A stretch of 64,000 nt of DNA from Flavihumibacter fluvii (GTDB taxonomy: Bacteria; Bacteroidota; Bacteroidia; Chitinophagales; Chitinophagaceae), in the NCBI RefSeq assembly GCF_018595675.2, contig NZ_CP092333.1, positions 1,946,001-2,010,000 of the forward strand, given 5' to 3'. The translations under genes and the position numbers were made by a program. Below the pieces are notes generated by a model, which was not told the origin of the DNA, ran no database searches, and saw only the letters and a program-made list of their open reading frames with translations. This document shows, piece after piece, positions 55,115 through 63,998 of the stretch. The stretch's first letter is position 1. Every line of letters begins with the position of its first letter.

Positions 55115-55750
55115 CTACAGTCCGCTCCAGTTTGCAGGGTCTTCCCGCCATTTTAACAATACAGGCTGCATAGCAGGCTCTATTATCCCCTTTTCCAGGG
55201 CCAGGCTGATCATATTCTCATAATTGGTCAGGGAAATATAAGGAACCCCGGCTGCTGCAAATGCATCCTGGGCTACTGTAAACCCATACGTAAAAATAGA
55301 TACCATACCAACCACCTCCAAGCCTGCATTTTTTAATACATCCACTACCTGGAGGCTGCTTTTACCAGTTGAAATCAGGTCTTCAATGACCACTACTTTT
55401 TGTCCGGGTTCAAAACTGCCTTCAATCTGGTTGCCCATACCATGTTCCTTTGGTTTTGGGCGCACATAGATATAAGGCAGTTTCAGCTGATCAGCAGCCA
55501 TTGCCCCCCAGGCAATCCCGGCTGTAGCTACCCCGGCAACCAGGTTGGCATTCGGGAAGCCTTCGAAAATCACATTACACATTTCCGATTTGATGAAGTC
55601 GCGTACATAGGGATAGGATAATAACCTGCGGTTGTCACAATAGATCGGGCTTTTCCAGCCACTTGCCCAGGTAAATGGTTGGCCTGGACTGAGTTTTACT
55701 GCATTGCTCTGCAACAGTTTTTCCGCCACAGCTTTTTCATTGGTCTTCAT
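55115..55750 (-). CDS. pyrE: Orotate phosphoribosyltransferase
   Basis: A 211-residue enzyme converting orotate and PRPP to OMP. The PRPP-binding motif is VVVIEDLISTGKSS. WASGWKSPIYCDNRRLL and YVRPKPKEHGMG are also typical. The ATG at 55750 is preferred over 55798 because an exact −7 element (55768-55775) lies between them. It is divergent from the NUDIX gene by 37 bp. Other pyrimidine genes (pyrB, pyrR) are 1.6 kb away, across two other genes. Confidence 0.95.
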   Translation of the reverse strand: MKTNEKAVAEKLLQSNAVKLSPGQPFTWASGWKSPIYCDNRRLLSYPYVRDFIKSEMCNVIFEGFPNANLVAGVATAGIAWGAMAADQLKLPYIYVRPKPKEHGMGNQIEGSFEPGQKVVVIEDLISTGKSSLQVVDVLKNAGLEVVGMVSIFTYGFTVAQDAFAAAGVPYISLTNYENMISLALEKGIIEPAMQPVLLKWREDPANWSGL

Positions 55751-55767
55751 GTTATCTTTATATCCGG

Positions 55768-55775
55768 CAAAAATA
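55768..55775 (-). promoter_or_regulatory. −7 element of pyrE
   Basis: TATTTTTG on the minus strand, 17 bases upstream of the chosen pyrE start, exactly matches TAnnTTTG. Confidence 0.55.
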
Positions 55776-55787
55776 CCCCCAGCCATT

Positions 55788-56426
55788 ATGTACATCAAAA
55801 TCTATTTTGGCGATAAGCCGCTTTTTCTCTGCGACAAGGTTTCGCCGGATATAGAACCTTATCTCCATCACGACGATGCCGTATTCATAGAAGAGTTCTC
55901 TACCCCGGCCCTGAATTCAATGATCTACGAAATGGAATTGCCGGGAATTCATGCAGGTATTTTGCAGCATAATGACCTGGATGCCCTTAAAAAAGCATTC
56001 TGGAAAAAATTCCTGGTGGTAAAAGCAGGTGGTGGTGCTGTTTGGAATCCAGCACAACAATTGTTGTTTATCCACCGGAGGGGGAAATGGGATTTGCCAA
56101 AAGGTAAACTGGATGATGGGGAAACTATTGAAGCATGTGCCATAAGGGAAGTGGAAGAAGAAACAGGATTAGATTCACCCCAAATCACCAGGCCCCTGTT
56201 AACGACATACCATACCTACTACGAAAGCGGAAAACATATCCTTAAGGAATCCTACTGGTTTGAAATGACGGTTAAAGGCCAGCAGCACCTTGTACCACAA
56301 ACCAGTGAAGACATACATGCCATTGAATGGTTGGGAAAAGCAGCGTGGCCAAAGATATTGGAAAACACTTTCCCATCTATTAAGGATGTAGTGGCGGCAC
56401 TGGCTTCTTCAGAATCGCCACGGTAA
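55788..56426 (+). CDS. NUDIX hydrolase
   Basis: A 212-residue protein with an N-terminal ~70-residue domain and a C-terminal NUDIX fold. The box runs from GKLDDGETIEACAIREVE to EETGL with all consensus Gly, Glu and Arg-Glu positions kept. It should hydrolyse a nucleoside-diphosphate-linked compound; the substrate is unknown. The ATG at 55788 is chosen because a frame extending to 55704 would run through pyrE. Its last 47 bp overlap the convergent thioesterase gene. Confidence 0.88.
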   Translation: MYIKIYFGDKPLFLCDKVSPDIEPYLHHDDAVFIEEFSTPALNSMIYEMELPGIHAGILQHNDLDALKKAFWKKFLVVKAGGGAVWNPAQQLLFIHRRGKWDLPKGKLDDGETIEACAIREVEEETGLDSPQITRPLLTTYHTYYESGKHILKESYWFEMTVKGQQHLVPQTSEDIHAIEWLGKAAWPKILENTFPSIKDVVAALASSESPR

Positions 56427-56829
56427 GCCGGCTGAGGCAGATCAACTTCCCCTTTTCATCTTCGATACGGATATCCCAAACCTGTGTTGTACTACCCTTA
56501 TGTAAGGGCCTGGCGGTTCCAGTTACAAATCCGCTGCGGGCACTTCGCACATGGTTGGCATTGATTTCCAGCCCAACTGCAATGAATTTATCCTGGTCCA
56601 CGGTCATGGCTGCCCCAACGCTGCCTATCGTTTCAGCCAGGGCAACAGAAGCTCCGCCGTGTAATAGACCATGCGGTTGTTTAGTTCGATGGTCCACCGG
56701 CATGCGGGCCCTGATATAATCTGGACCTACCTCCACCCATTCAATACCCAGGTGTTCACCCATGGTATGCTTTTCCAAGCCTTCTAATTGAGCCAGGGAA
56801 AAAGACGGATCAAACCAGATCACAGACAT
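56380..56829 (-). CDS. Hotdog-fold thioesterase (PaaI/MenI/YdiI type)
   Basis: A 149-residue single-domain hotdog protein. HGLLHGGASVALAETIGSVG holds the catalytic Glu and the conserved His-Gly-Gly of the YdiI/PaaI group. VGLEINANHVRSARSG follows. It hydrolyses an acyl-CoA thioester; the acyl group is not defined. It starts 2 bp after coaD in the same direction and overlaps the NUDIX gene at its 3' end. Confidence 0.88.
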   Translation of the reverse strand: MSVIWFDPSFSLAQLEGLEKHTMGEHLGIEWVEVGPDYIRARMPVDHRTKQPHGLLHGGASVALAETIGSVGAAMTVDQDKFIAVGLEINANHVRSARSGFVTGTARPLHKGSTTQVWDIRIEDEKGKLICLSRLTVAILKKPVPPLHP

Positions 56830-56831
56830 GC

Positions 56832-57305
56832 TTAACTGATTTTAGGTAAACTCCTGAATACAGCTTCGGGTATAAAGGGGGAAGCATCTCCATTGTTACG
56901 GATGATATCACGAACGATCGTAGAGGCCACCGAGGTATATTTTGGTTCCCCGGTCAGGAATATGGTTTCAATCCTATTATCCAGTGTACGGTTAGCATCA
57001 GCAATTGTTTTTTCATATTCAAAATCACTTACATACCTGATGCCACGTAAAATAAAATGGGCATTAATCTCCTGGCAGAACTTTACGGTTAGCCCCTCAT
57101 AACTTGCCCCTTCCACCTTTGGTTCGTCCTGGAAAATCTCCCTGATCCAGAGCAGGCGCTGCTCAGGAGTAAACATCGGAGCTTTGGAGGTATTCAATCC
57201 AATGCCCACAATAATCTTATCAAATAGTGGAAGTGCCCTGTTGACAATATCAACATGACCCAATGTGATGGGATCAAAAGTCCCGGGAAACAAACAAATT
57301 CGCAT
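56832..57305 (-). CDS. coaD: Phosphopantetheine adenylyltransferase
   Basis: A 157-residue enzyme that makes dephospho-CoA from 4'-phosphopantetheine and ATP. GTFDPITLGHVDI carries the TxGH nucleotide motif, and GIRYVSDFEYEKTIADAN and YTSVASTIVRDI are characteristic. It follows pyrB by 14 bp and precedes the thioesterase by 2 bp, forming the pyrR-pyrB-coaD-thioesterase run. Confidence 0.96.
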   Translation of the reverse strand: MRICLFPGTFDPITLGHVDIVNRALPLFDKIIVGIGLNTSKAPMFTPEQRLLWIREIFQDEPKVEGASYEGLTVKFCQEINAHFILRGIRYVSDFEYEKTIADANRTLDNRIETIFLTGEPKYTSVASTIVRDIIRNNGDASPFIPEAVFRSLPKIS

Positions 57306-57319
57306 ATGGTAATTTGTAC

Positions 57320-58246
57320 TTAACCTTCTCTGCCTGCCAGTAAATATAATACAGCCATCCTAACGGCTACACCATTTTCCACCTGCTGTAATATAATAGA
57401 TTGTTTGCTGTCAGCAACATCGCTATCCAGTTCCACACCACGGTTTATTGGTCCGGGATGTAACACAATGATCTCTTTGTCCAGATTATCGAGCAGGCTT
57501 TTTTTCACGCCATAAGCCAGGTTGTATTCGCGTAAGGAGGAAAACAGCACCTGGTTCTGTCTTTCCAGCTGGATCCGAAGCACATTGGCCACATCACACC
57601 ATTGCAGTGCTTTTTGAAGGTCATACTCCACCCTTACATCAAAAGCCTCGGCCATATGTTTGGGAATAAGCGTAGGAGGACCCGCAACCGTCACTTCAGC
57701 ACCCATTTTTTTCAGGAGGTAAATATTGCTGAGGGCCACTCTCGAATGCATGATATCACCAATGATGGCGATCTTTTTGCCTTCCAGGCTACCGAGTTTT
57801 TCGCGGATAGAGAAAGCATCAAGTAAAGCCTGTGTAGGATGTTCATTTATACCATCGCCGGCGTTCACAATTGCAGCCGGTATATGTTTGGCCAGGAAAT
57901 GCGGGGCGCCGGTGGCACTATGCCGCATCACCACCATATCCACTTTCATGCTTAAAATATTATTCACGGTATCGAGCAGGGTCTCTCCTTTTGATACCGA
58001 AGACCCGCTGGCAGAAAAATTTATAGTGTCTGCACTCAGGCGTTTTTCAGCCAATTCGAAAGATATCCGGGTACGGGTTGAATTTTCGTAAAAGAGATTC
58101 ACAATGGTTACATCCCGCAGGGAAGGGACTTTCTTAATAGGCCGCTGCAGCACCTCTTTAAACTGGGTGGCAGTATCTAAAATAAGCTGGATGTCCTGGG
58201 GAGAAAGGTCTCTAATGCCGAGTAGGTGTTTTGTGCTGAGTCGCAT
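57320..58246 (-). CDS. pyrB: Aspartate carbamoyltransferase catalytic subunit
   Basis: A 308-residue enzyme joining carbamoyl phosphate and aspartate. The carbamoyl-phosphate motif STRTRISFE and HPTQALLDAFSIRE are present, with VLRIQLERQ and HPGPINRGVE near the end. The regulatory chain gene pyrI is not adjacent. It lies 19 bp after pyrR, consistent with control of the operon by PyrR. Confidence 0.96.
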   Translation of the reverse strand: MRLSTKHLLGIRDLSPQDIQLILDTATQFKEVLQRPIKKVPSLRDVTIVNLFYENSTRTRISFELAEKRLSADTINFSASGSSVSKGETLLDTVNNILSMKVDMVVMRHSATGAPHFLAKHIPAAIVNAGDGINEHPTQALLDAFSIREKLGSLEGKKIAIIGDIMHSRVALSNIYLLKKMGAEVTVAGPPTLIPKHMAEAFDVRVEYDLQKALQWCDVANVLRIQLERQNQVLFSSLREYNLAYGVKKSLLDNLDKEIIVLHPGPINRGVELDSDVADSKQSIILQQVENGVAVRMAVLYLLAGREG

Positions 58247-58265
58247 TAGGGTGCAAAGTTAATTG

Positions 58266-58787
58266 TTAGAGCAATACGACTTCATCAATTCCATTATTTT
58301 CCACCCAGCCAACTTTTACCCGCTGGGTAATGATGGAGTCGATGGCTTTTCCTGAGTAATCGGGTTGAATCGGCAACTGCCTGCTGAACCGCCTGTCTAT
58401 CAACACGCAGAGTTCGACTTTTTCGGGACGGCCAAAATCTAGTAAGGCATCAAGTGCGGCCCTGATGGTTCGGCCCGTGTACAATACATCATCCACCAGA
58501 ATAACTTTCCGGTTTTCTATGGAAAAAGGAATATCGGTCTGGTTGGCGACATGTAATTCATTGCGCACATCATCCCGGTAAAAGGTAATGTCCAGAATAC
58601 CATACATGAGCTTTGCATCAGGTTGCAGTGCCCGGATCTCTTTCACAATCCTGCCGCTCAGCCAGATACCACGGGGCTGTATGCCGATGATACAGGTATT
58701 AGACAAATCTGAGCTATTTTCAAGAATCTGGTGGCTCAACCTTTTAATCGTCATTGCTATTTGGTCGCCACTGAGTATCGTTTTCAA
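58266..58787 (-). CDS. pyrR: Pyrimidine operon regulator / uracil phosphoribosyltransferase
   Basis: A 173-residue PRTase-fold protein. The PRPP loop VILVDDVLYTGRTIRAALD and the regions CIIGIQPRG and DITFYRDDV match PyrR. It appears to start with TTG, giving KTILSGDQIAMTIKRLSHQ, the usual PyrR opening; an ATG 12 codons later would cut into the first helix. In Gram-positive bacteria PyrR binds leader RNA to attenuate transcription. I found no convincing PyrR-binding loop upstream, so its regulatory role here is open. Confidence 0.92.
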   Translation of the reverse strand: MKTILSGDQIAMTIKRLSHQILENSSDLSNTCIIGIQPRGIWLSGRIVKEIRALQPDAKLMYGILDITFYRDDVRNELHVANQTDIPFSIENRKVILVDDVLYTGRTIRAALDALLDFGRPEKVELCVLIDRRFSRQLPIQPDYSGKAIDSIITQRVKVGWVENNGIDEVVLL

Positions 58788-59038
58788 GCTTTCTTCTTTT
58801 AGCTAAATTAAGGCTTAAGCGCCGTTATAAAAAAGGTGTTTATACTCTTCAACGCTTTACCACGAATGGCATTTGGGCCATTTCCATTTTAATCCACTGA
58901 AATCTATGCTCATGCAAACATGGATTTCACTATTCTTAAGTGTTTCTCACGTTCAGAATAAATGCTTGTGCCCAGGTTATACCGTCCATTGACGCCAAAA
59001 TCTGTGTCGAACCAGAAACCGGAAATGTGAAATGCTCA
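58788..59038. other. Intergenic region between pyrR and pruA
   Basis: This 251-bp gap holds no coding frame I would support. It contains a TGAAATC / GATTTCA inverted repeat (58898-58904 and 58923-58929) and an AATGGC / GCCATT pair (58865-58882). Neither has a T-tract, so they are weak terminator candidates. The pyrR promoter should lie here but no clear −7 element was found. Confidence 0.4.
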
Positions 59039-60670
59039 TTATGGTTCCTGTAAAAAAGTATACCTGTAATCAGTAGGCGGATTAAATGTTTCCTTGATAG
59101 TCCGGGCGCTTAACCAGCGAAAAAGATTCAGCATAGAGCCGGCTTTATCATTGGTTCCGCTGGCCCGGGCACCACCAAAAGGTTGCTGGCCTACTACGGC
59201 CCCGGTTGGTTTATCATTAATATAAAAATTACCGGCAGCATTGCGTAATTTATGGGTAGCTAATTCAACAGCCTCCCGGTCCCGTGCAATGATGGCGCCT
59301 GTTAAAGCATAGGGTGATGTTGAGTCTACCAGTTGCAGGGCTTTTTCAAACTGGTCGGCATTATAAATATAGATGGTCAGCACCGGTCCGAATAATTCTT
59401 CGCACATGGTGATGTATTTAGGATCAGTCGTGAGTATTACAGTAGGCTCAATAAAATATCCTCTTCGTTTATCGCAATTTCCACCAACAATAATTTTTGC
59501 CTTCCGGTCTTTCTTAGCCTTATCAATATATTTCTTCAGTTTATCAAAACTCTTCTCATCGATCACTGCATTAATGAAATTGCTGAAGTCCTCCACTGAT
59601 CCCATTTTCATGCTGCTTACCTGCTCCACCAGTTTTTTCAGGACAGCTGCCGCAATATTTGATGGCAGGTAGGCCCTTGAAGCAGCAGAACACTTTTGGC
59701 CCTGGTATTCAAATGCACCACGGGCCAGCGAAGTGGCTACCACATCTGGATCTGCAGAACGGTGTGCGATCACAAAATCCTTACCGCCGGTTTCACCAAC
59801 AATACGTGGGTAGGACCGGTAATTCGGCATATTCGCACCAATGGTCGCCCACATCTGGTTAAATACACCTGTTGATCCGGTAAAATGTACGCCAGCAAAA
59901 TCTTTGTGTGCGAAGCATACTTTTCCCAATGTCGGACCATCTACATAGATCAGGTTGATGACACCATCGGGTAATCCGGCTTCCTGCAAAATACGCATGA
60001 ACATCTGTGCTGAATATACCTGGGTGTTAGCGGGCTTCCATACAACCGTGTTACCGCACATAGCAGCTGAGGTTGGCAGGTTTCCTCCAATAGCTGTAAA
60101 ATTAAATGGTGTTACTGCCAGTACAAATCCCTCCAACGGTCGCCATTCCAGCCGGTTGTGCATTCCTGCACTACTGATGGGTTGTTGTTTATAAATCTCA
60201 CTGAGGTAATGCACATTGAAGCGGAGGAAATCGATCAGTTCACAAGCGCTGTCGATTTCTGCCTGGAAAGCATTCTTACTTTGTCCAAGCATGGTTGTGC
60301 CATTAATATACGGGCGATACTTTGTAGCCAGAAGGTCAGCAGCTTTTAAAAATATTCCAGCCCTGTTTTCCCAACTCATTGCTGCCCAAGCCTCTTTAGC
60401 CTTAAGGGCGGCATCAATTGCCTGGTACACATGTTTCTCATCACCTGAATGGAAAAATCCCAACACATGATTTCTTTCATGTGGGGGATGAATGCTGATT
60501 TTATTTCCGGTGCGTATAGCCCTGCCACCAATATACATGGGGATATCGGCTTCTTTTTTCTTCAACTCGGCCAAAACCTTTTTAAGGTTGGCTTTTTCGG
60601 GTGAGCCTGGTGCATATTGGAAAACAGGCTCATTCGCCGGCATGGGGTAAGAAAAGGTTCCTAAACTCAT
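59039..60670 (-). CDS. pruA: L-glutamate gamma-semialdehyde dehydrogenase (delta-1-pyrroline-5-carboxylate dehydrogenase)
   Basis: A 543-residue ALDH4-type enzyme, the second step of proline degradation to glutamate. The nucleophile Cys lies in GQKCSAASRAYLP, the base Glu in VGETGGKD, and the end has KPTGAVVGQQPFGGARASGTN. Length fits the stand-alone form without a PutA proline dehydrogenase domain; no proline dehydrogenase gene is in the window. It follows prfB by 18 bp and is probably co-transcribed with it. Confidence 0.95.
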   Translation of the reverse strand: MSLGTFSYPMPANEPVFQYAPGSPEKANLKKVLAELKKKEADIPMYIGGRAIRTGNKISIHPPHERNHVLGFFHSGDEKHVYQAIDAALKAKEAWAAMSWENRAGIFLKAADLLATKYRPYINGTTMLGQSKNAFQAEIDSACELIDFLRFNVHYLSEIYKQQPISSAGMHNRLEWRPLEGFVLAVTPFNFTAIGGNLPTSAAMCGNTVVWKPANTQVYSAQMFMRILQEAGLPDGVINLIYVDGPTLGKVCFAHKDFAGVHFTGSTGVFNQMWATIGANMPNYRSYPRIVGETGGKDFVIAHRSADPDVVATSLARGAFEYQGQKCSAASRAYLPSNIAAAVLKKLVEQVSSMKMGSVEDFSNFINAVIDEKSFDKLKKYIDKAKKDRKAKIIVGGNCDKRRGYFIEPTVILTTDPKYITMCEELFGPVLTIYIYNADQFEKALQLVDSTSPYALTGAIIARDREAVELATHKLRNAAGNFYINDKPTGAVVGQQPFGGARASGTNDKAGSMLNLFRWLSARTIKETFNPPTDYRYTFLQEP

Positions 60671-60688
60671 TGTGTGTGTTTTATTCGG

Positions 60689-61787
60689 TTAGGTAGTAGG
60701 TTCTTCTTCCTTTTGGCTCATGAGGTAGGCTTTGATAAATCCATCCAGTTCACCATCCATAACCGGTTGGACATTGCCCACTTCAAAATCGGTGCGGTGG
60801 TCCTTGATCATTTTGTATGGATGGAATACATAACTCCTGATCTGGCTGCCCCATTCGATCTTCTTTTTGCTTGAATTCGTGACATTTTTCGCTTCTTCGC
60901 GACGGCGAAGTTCTTCTTCATAGAGCCGGCTTTTCAACATCTGCATAGCTTTCTCGCGGTTGCCCAACTGTGTCCTTTCGGTTTGGCAGATTACCACAAT
61001 TCCAGTTGCCAGGTGGGTAAGCATTACCTTGGTTTCAACTTTGTTCACGTTTTGTCCGCCTGCCCCTCCACTCCTGGAAGTCTCCATCTTCACTTCACTG
61101 TCTTTTACTTCAATTTCGATGGTATCATCTACCAGTGGGTAAACAAAAACTGATGCAAAAGAGGTATGGCGCCTTGCATTTGAATCAAAGGGAGATATCC
61201 TTACCAGCCTGTGAACGCCACTTTCCCCTTTCAGGAAGCCATAAGCAAATGGCCCGTCAAACTGAAAAGTCGCGCTTTTAATACCAGCACCATCGCCATC
61301 CTGCCAGTCAAGTTCTGTAACTGTCCAACCCTGTTTCTCCCCATACATGCGGTACATGCGGGTGAGCATTTGGGCCCAATCCTGGCTTTCGGTTCCTCCT
61401 GCACCACTGTTGATCTGCACAACTGCCGGCAGTTCATCTTCCGGTTGGTTAAGGGTACTTTTGAATTCAGCTTCTTCAATTGCGTCCAGGGACTTGTCAT
61501 AAGCTTCCTTTACCTCTTCTTCAGTAGTTTCTCCTGCCTTCCAGTAATCATGGAGTATGGCAAAGTCCTCAACTGATGTTTCCACAGAGTTGAACAGGTT
61601 GATCCAGTATTCATGGACCTTAATTTCTTTCAGGATAGCCGTAGCACGCTGGTTATCATCCCAAAAACCGGGCGATAGTGTTAGTTGTTTGTCTTGGTGG
61701 ATCTTGTCATTTCGGTTAGCGACGTCAAAGAAACCTCCTTAGAACCGAAACCCGCTCCCGTAATGTTTTCAATTGTTCTTGTGTCAT
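60689..61787 (-). CDS. prfB: Peptide chain release factor 2, expressed by programmed +1 frameshift
   Basis: Translation begins at the ATG at 61787, and 20 codons lead to an in-frame TGA at 61727-61725. The site reads AGGAGGTTTCTTTGAC, the classic RF2 frameshift signal (internal Shine-Dalgarno, three-base spacer, CTT, TGA, C). A +1 shift on CTT continues into the main frame for another 345 codons, giving about 365 residues. The class-I motifs are complete: GGQ in [11 protein letters not shown] and the RF2 tripeptide SPF in [13 protein letters not shown]2 reads UGA and UAA. It autoregulates through this site. Confidence 0.96.
61725..61740 (-). other. prfB frameshift signal
   Basis: AGGAGG, spacer TTT, slippery CTT and stop TGA (followed by C at 61724) lie in the same spacing as the Escherichia coli site. 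The downstream reading frame resumes with GAC. Confidence 0.95.
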
Positions 61788-61795
61788 AGCGGGTG

Positions 61796-61803
61796 CGAAG
61801 ATA
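61796..61803 (-). promoter_or_regulatory. −7-like element of prfB
   Basis: TATCTTCG on the minus strand differs from TAnnTTTG at one base and ends 8 bases before the prfB ATG. Confidence 0.35.
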
Positions 61804-61844
61804 TTACGATTTAAGTTATTTTCACGCCATCAATAAAAAACACC

Positions 61845-62297
61845 ATGAAGAACTTAACCCTTATTATCCTCATATTTAGCCTTTTGGTTGCCGTTCCCGC
61901 ACTGAAAGCTGCAGAAACAGAGCCTGTTGCCAGGCACACCCACCTTACTGATGAATCGGCAAAAACAGCCTTAGATGCAGCCGTTTCTGAATTCAATGCT
62001 CTGAGTAAAAAAGAAAAAAAGGCTCGTTTCCGCGACGCAAAAAAGCTTATCCGTCAATATAAAGCTGAAAAAAATGCAGGAATTGAAGAAGATACAGACC
62101 TGAGTCTGGTCTTACTGGCCATAATTGCGATTCTACTACCACCCCTCGCCGTTTACCTGAAAGAAAGGGAACTCACCTGGAAATTCTGGGCCACCCTTGC
62201 CTTGATGGTGACCGGGATCATTTTCCTATCAGCCCTTCCATTTTTGTGGATAATTGCAGCCGGACTTGCTTTACTGGTAATTTTTGATGTCTTATAA
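61845..62297 (+). CDS. Membrane protein with YqaE/Pmp3-like C-terminus
   Basis: A 150-residue protein with a signal peptide (LIILIFSLLVAVPALKA), a lysine-rich helical middle (LSKKEKKARFRDAKKLIRQY) and two C-terminal membrane segments. The first contains LPPLAVYLKERELTWKFW, close to the YqaE/Pmp3 signature. Fusions of an exported helical part to a Pmp3-like hairpin occur in Bacteroidota. Pmp3 proteins affect membrane potential under stress, but the role here is unknown. Confidence 0.78.
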   Translation: MKNLTLIILIFSLLVAVPALKAAETEPVARHTHLTDESAKTALDAAVSEFNALSKKEKKARFRDAKKLIRQYKAEKNAGIEEDTDLSLVLLAIIAILLPPLAVYLKERELTWKFWATLALMVTGIIFLSALPFLWIIAAGLALLVIFDVL

Positions 62298-62398
62298 GGA
62301 TCGTTAAGGCTTTCCTAAAAGGTGCGTATTGTCAGGTCATTGACAATCCGTAACCCTTTTGCCATCGTAACTTGCACTGTTACTCATTTTAAAATGCC

Positions 62399-63085
62399 AT
62401 GAAATATATACACCTTTTTACAACCTTTTCACTTTTCTCCATATACCAACTTTGCACGGGTTGTGCACAGAAAGAAAATCCCAATAAGAGTATGAACAAT
62501 GAAGTAATGTATGCAGAGGCTGTAGGAAGAACTGATACGGCAACCTTTGGCGCAGGATGTTTCTGGTGTGTGGAAGCAGTCTTTCAACAATTAAATGGTG
62601 TGCTGAAAGTATCATCGGGTTATTCCGGCGGTCATGTAGCCAATCCAAGCTATGAACAGGTTTGCGAAAAGAATACAGGGCATGCTGAAGTTGCACAGAT
62701 CATATTTGATCCTTCAATAATCACCTATGATGAACTGCTGGAAGTATTCTGGCAGACACATGACCCAACCACATTGAACCGGCAGGGAAATGATGCTGGT
62801 CCGCAATACCGTAGCGTGGTTTTTTACCATAATGCCGCACAAAAAGACAAAGCCAGTTACTATAAGGAGCAACTTGATAAAAGCGGTGCATGGAAGGATC
62901 CTATCATTACCGAAATTGCACCCCTTAATAATTTTTATGTTGCGGAAGATTACCACCAGAATTATTACCTTAATAATGGTTCACAACCCTATTGCTATTT
63001 CGTGATCAGGCCAAAGATGGAAAAATTTGAAAAAGTATTCAAGGATAAATTGAAAAGAACCAACCAGGCACAAACGAAGAACTGA
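62399..63085 (+). CDS. msrA: Peptide-methionine (S)-S-oxide reductase, lipoprotein form
   Basis: A 228-residue protein whose MsrA domain (from about residue 45) has the active-site motif FGAGCFWCVEAVF, then SSGYSGGHVANPSYEQV and HDPTTLNRQGNDAGPQYRS. The N-terminus is a signal peptide with lipobox LCTGC, so the enzyme is exported and lipid-anchored, repairing oxidised methionine in envelope proteins. No MsrB is adjacent. A possible recycling Cys lies in SQPYCYFVIRPK. Confidence 0.94.
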   Translation: MKYIHLFTTFSLFSIYQLCTGCAQKENPNKSMNNEVMYAEAVGRTDTATFGAGCFWCVEAVFQQLNGVLKVSSGYSGGHVANPSYEQVCEKNTGHAEVAQIIFDPSIITYDELLEVFWQTHDPTTLNRQGNDAGPQYRSVVFYHNAAQKDKASYYKEQLDKSGAWKDPIITEIAPLNNFYVAEDYHQNYYLNNGSQPYCYFVIRPKMEKFEKVFKDKLKRTNQAQTKN

Positions 63086-63093
63086 TTATAATG

Positions 63094-63124
63094 AAAAATC
63101 CCCCGGCAAAACCAGGGGATTTTT
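63094..63124. terminator. Bidirectional terminator between msrA and the desaturase
   Basis: AAAAATCCCC and GGGGATTTTT form perfect 10-bp arms with an 11-base loop between two convergent genes. Confidence 0.85.
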
Positions 63125-63151
63125 CAATTATGCTACAATAGAAAATTCCAA

Positions 63152-63967
63152 CTAGTGGACTTTCTTGACCAATTTAGGTCGGATTGATATTGCCTGATCA
63201 TCCTGCTCATTGGGTTCTTTACTAACTACTACCATTGCTTTCTTCAGCCGTATTATACCGAGTAAATTCATCAGTTTCATTACATGGAAAGTTGGATCCA
63301 GTTCAAACCACTTGCGGGCGAAATTAGGGTTGGTGCCTTCCTTGTGGTGATTATTCTGGAACAACTCGCCCAGGAGGAAAATACCCCATGGCTCAGAATT
63401 CTTTGAATGATCACCATTCTTATAGTTGGCATAGCCATATTTATGACCACACCAATTCACAATTGCACCCTGAACCGGCCCCATTAAAAAATGGATCGGC
63501 AATAAGAGGAACCACCAATAACTGGGCGCGAAAATAACATAGACCATTACATATAAAAATCCGAAGAACAAACGCATGGCCGTACTGTCTGCCAGTCGGT
63601 CGAGTTTTGTCCAAACCGGAAGGTATTCCCTTGTAAACTGCTCATCAGGCACATTTTTACCGGTGAGGAATGCATTGTAAATGTTGCGTGTATGGATCAT
63701 CATACCCATAACGTCTTTGAAAAAATGGGGACTATGTGGATCCTTTTCGGTATCACTGTAAACGTGGTGCATCCGGTGCATTACTGCATAGGCACGGGGA
63801 ACAAGGTATGATGAACCCTGTGTGATCCAGGTGGACAAATAAAACACTCTCTCCCAGCCTTTACTGGTCGTATACATCTGGTGGGAAGCAAACCGGTGAA
63901 GGAAAAATGTGTGGAAAAACAAGGATAAAAACCAATGTGTAAAAAAGAAAATTAAAATAACTGCCAT
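63152..63967 (-). CDS. Acyl-CoA desaturase (fatty acid desaturase)
   Basis: A 271-residue membrane di-iron enzyme. The three histidine boxes are HRFASH (24-29), HRMHH (64-68) and NNHHKEG near 205, matching delta-9-type acyl-CoA/acyl-lipid desaturases. Four membrane segments surround them. It inserts a cis double bond in membrane fatty acids and may adjust fluidity. The electron donor is not encoded nearby. It is near full length with its own promoter at the window edge. Confidence 0.92.
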   Translation of the reverse strand: MAVILIFFFTHWFLSLFFHTFFLHRFASHQMYTTSKGWERVFYLSTWITQGSSYLVPRAYAVMHRMHHVYSDTEKDPHSPHFFKDVMGMMIHTRNIYNAFLTGKNVPDEQFTREYLPVWTKLDRLADSTAMRLFFGFLYVMVYVIFAPSYWWFLLLPIHFLMGPVQGAIVNWCGHKYGYANYKNGDHSKNSEPWGIFLLGELFQNNHHKEGTNPNFARKWFELDPTFHVMKLMNLLGIIRLKKAMVVVSKEPNEQDDQAISIRPKLVKKVH

Positions 63968-63990
63968 AACCGTTCAATAAATTTGTGGCG

Positions 63991-63998
63991 CAAAGTTA
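63991..63998 (-). promoter_or_regulatory. −7 element of the desaturase gene
   Basis: TAACTTTG on the minus strand exactly matches TAnnTTTG, 23 bases before the ATG at 63967. The −33 element would lie beyond the window. Confidence 0.55.

Noticed and set aside
55704-55787. Longer N-terminus for the NUDIX gene
   Set aside because: It would overlap the divergent pyrE start and promoter; the ATG at 55788 begins the recognisable domain.
58788-59038. PyrR-responsive RNA attenuator upstream of pyrR
   Set aside because: I found inverted repeats but no PyrR-binding loop consensus and no T-tract.
60689-61585. prfB as a truncated gene starting at 61585
   Set aside because: The upstream sequence continues the RF2 N-terminal domain through a canonical +1 frameshift site to an ATG at 61787.
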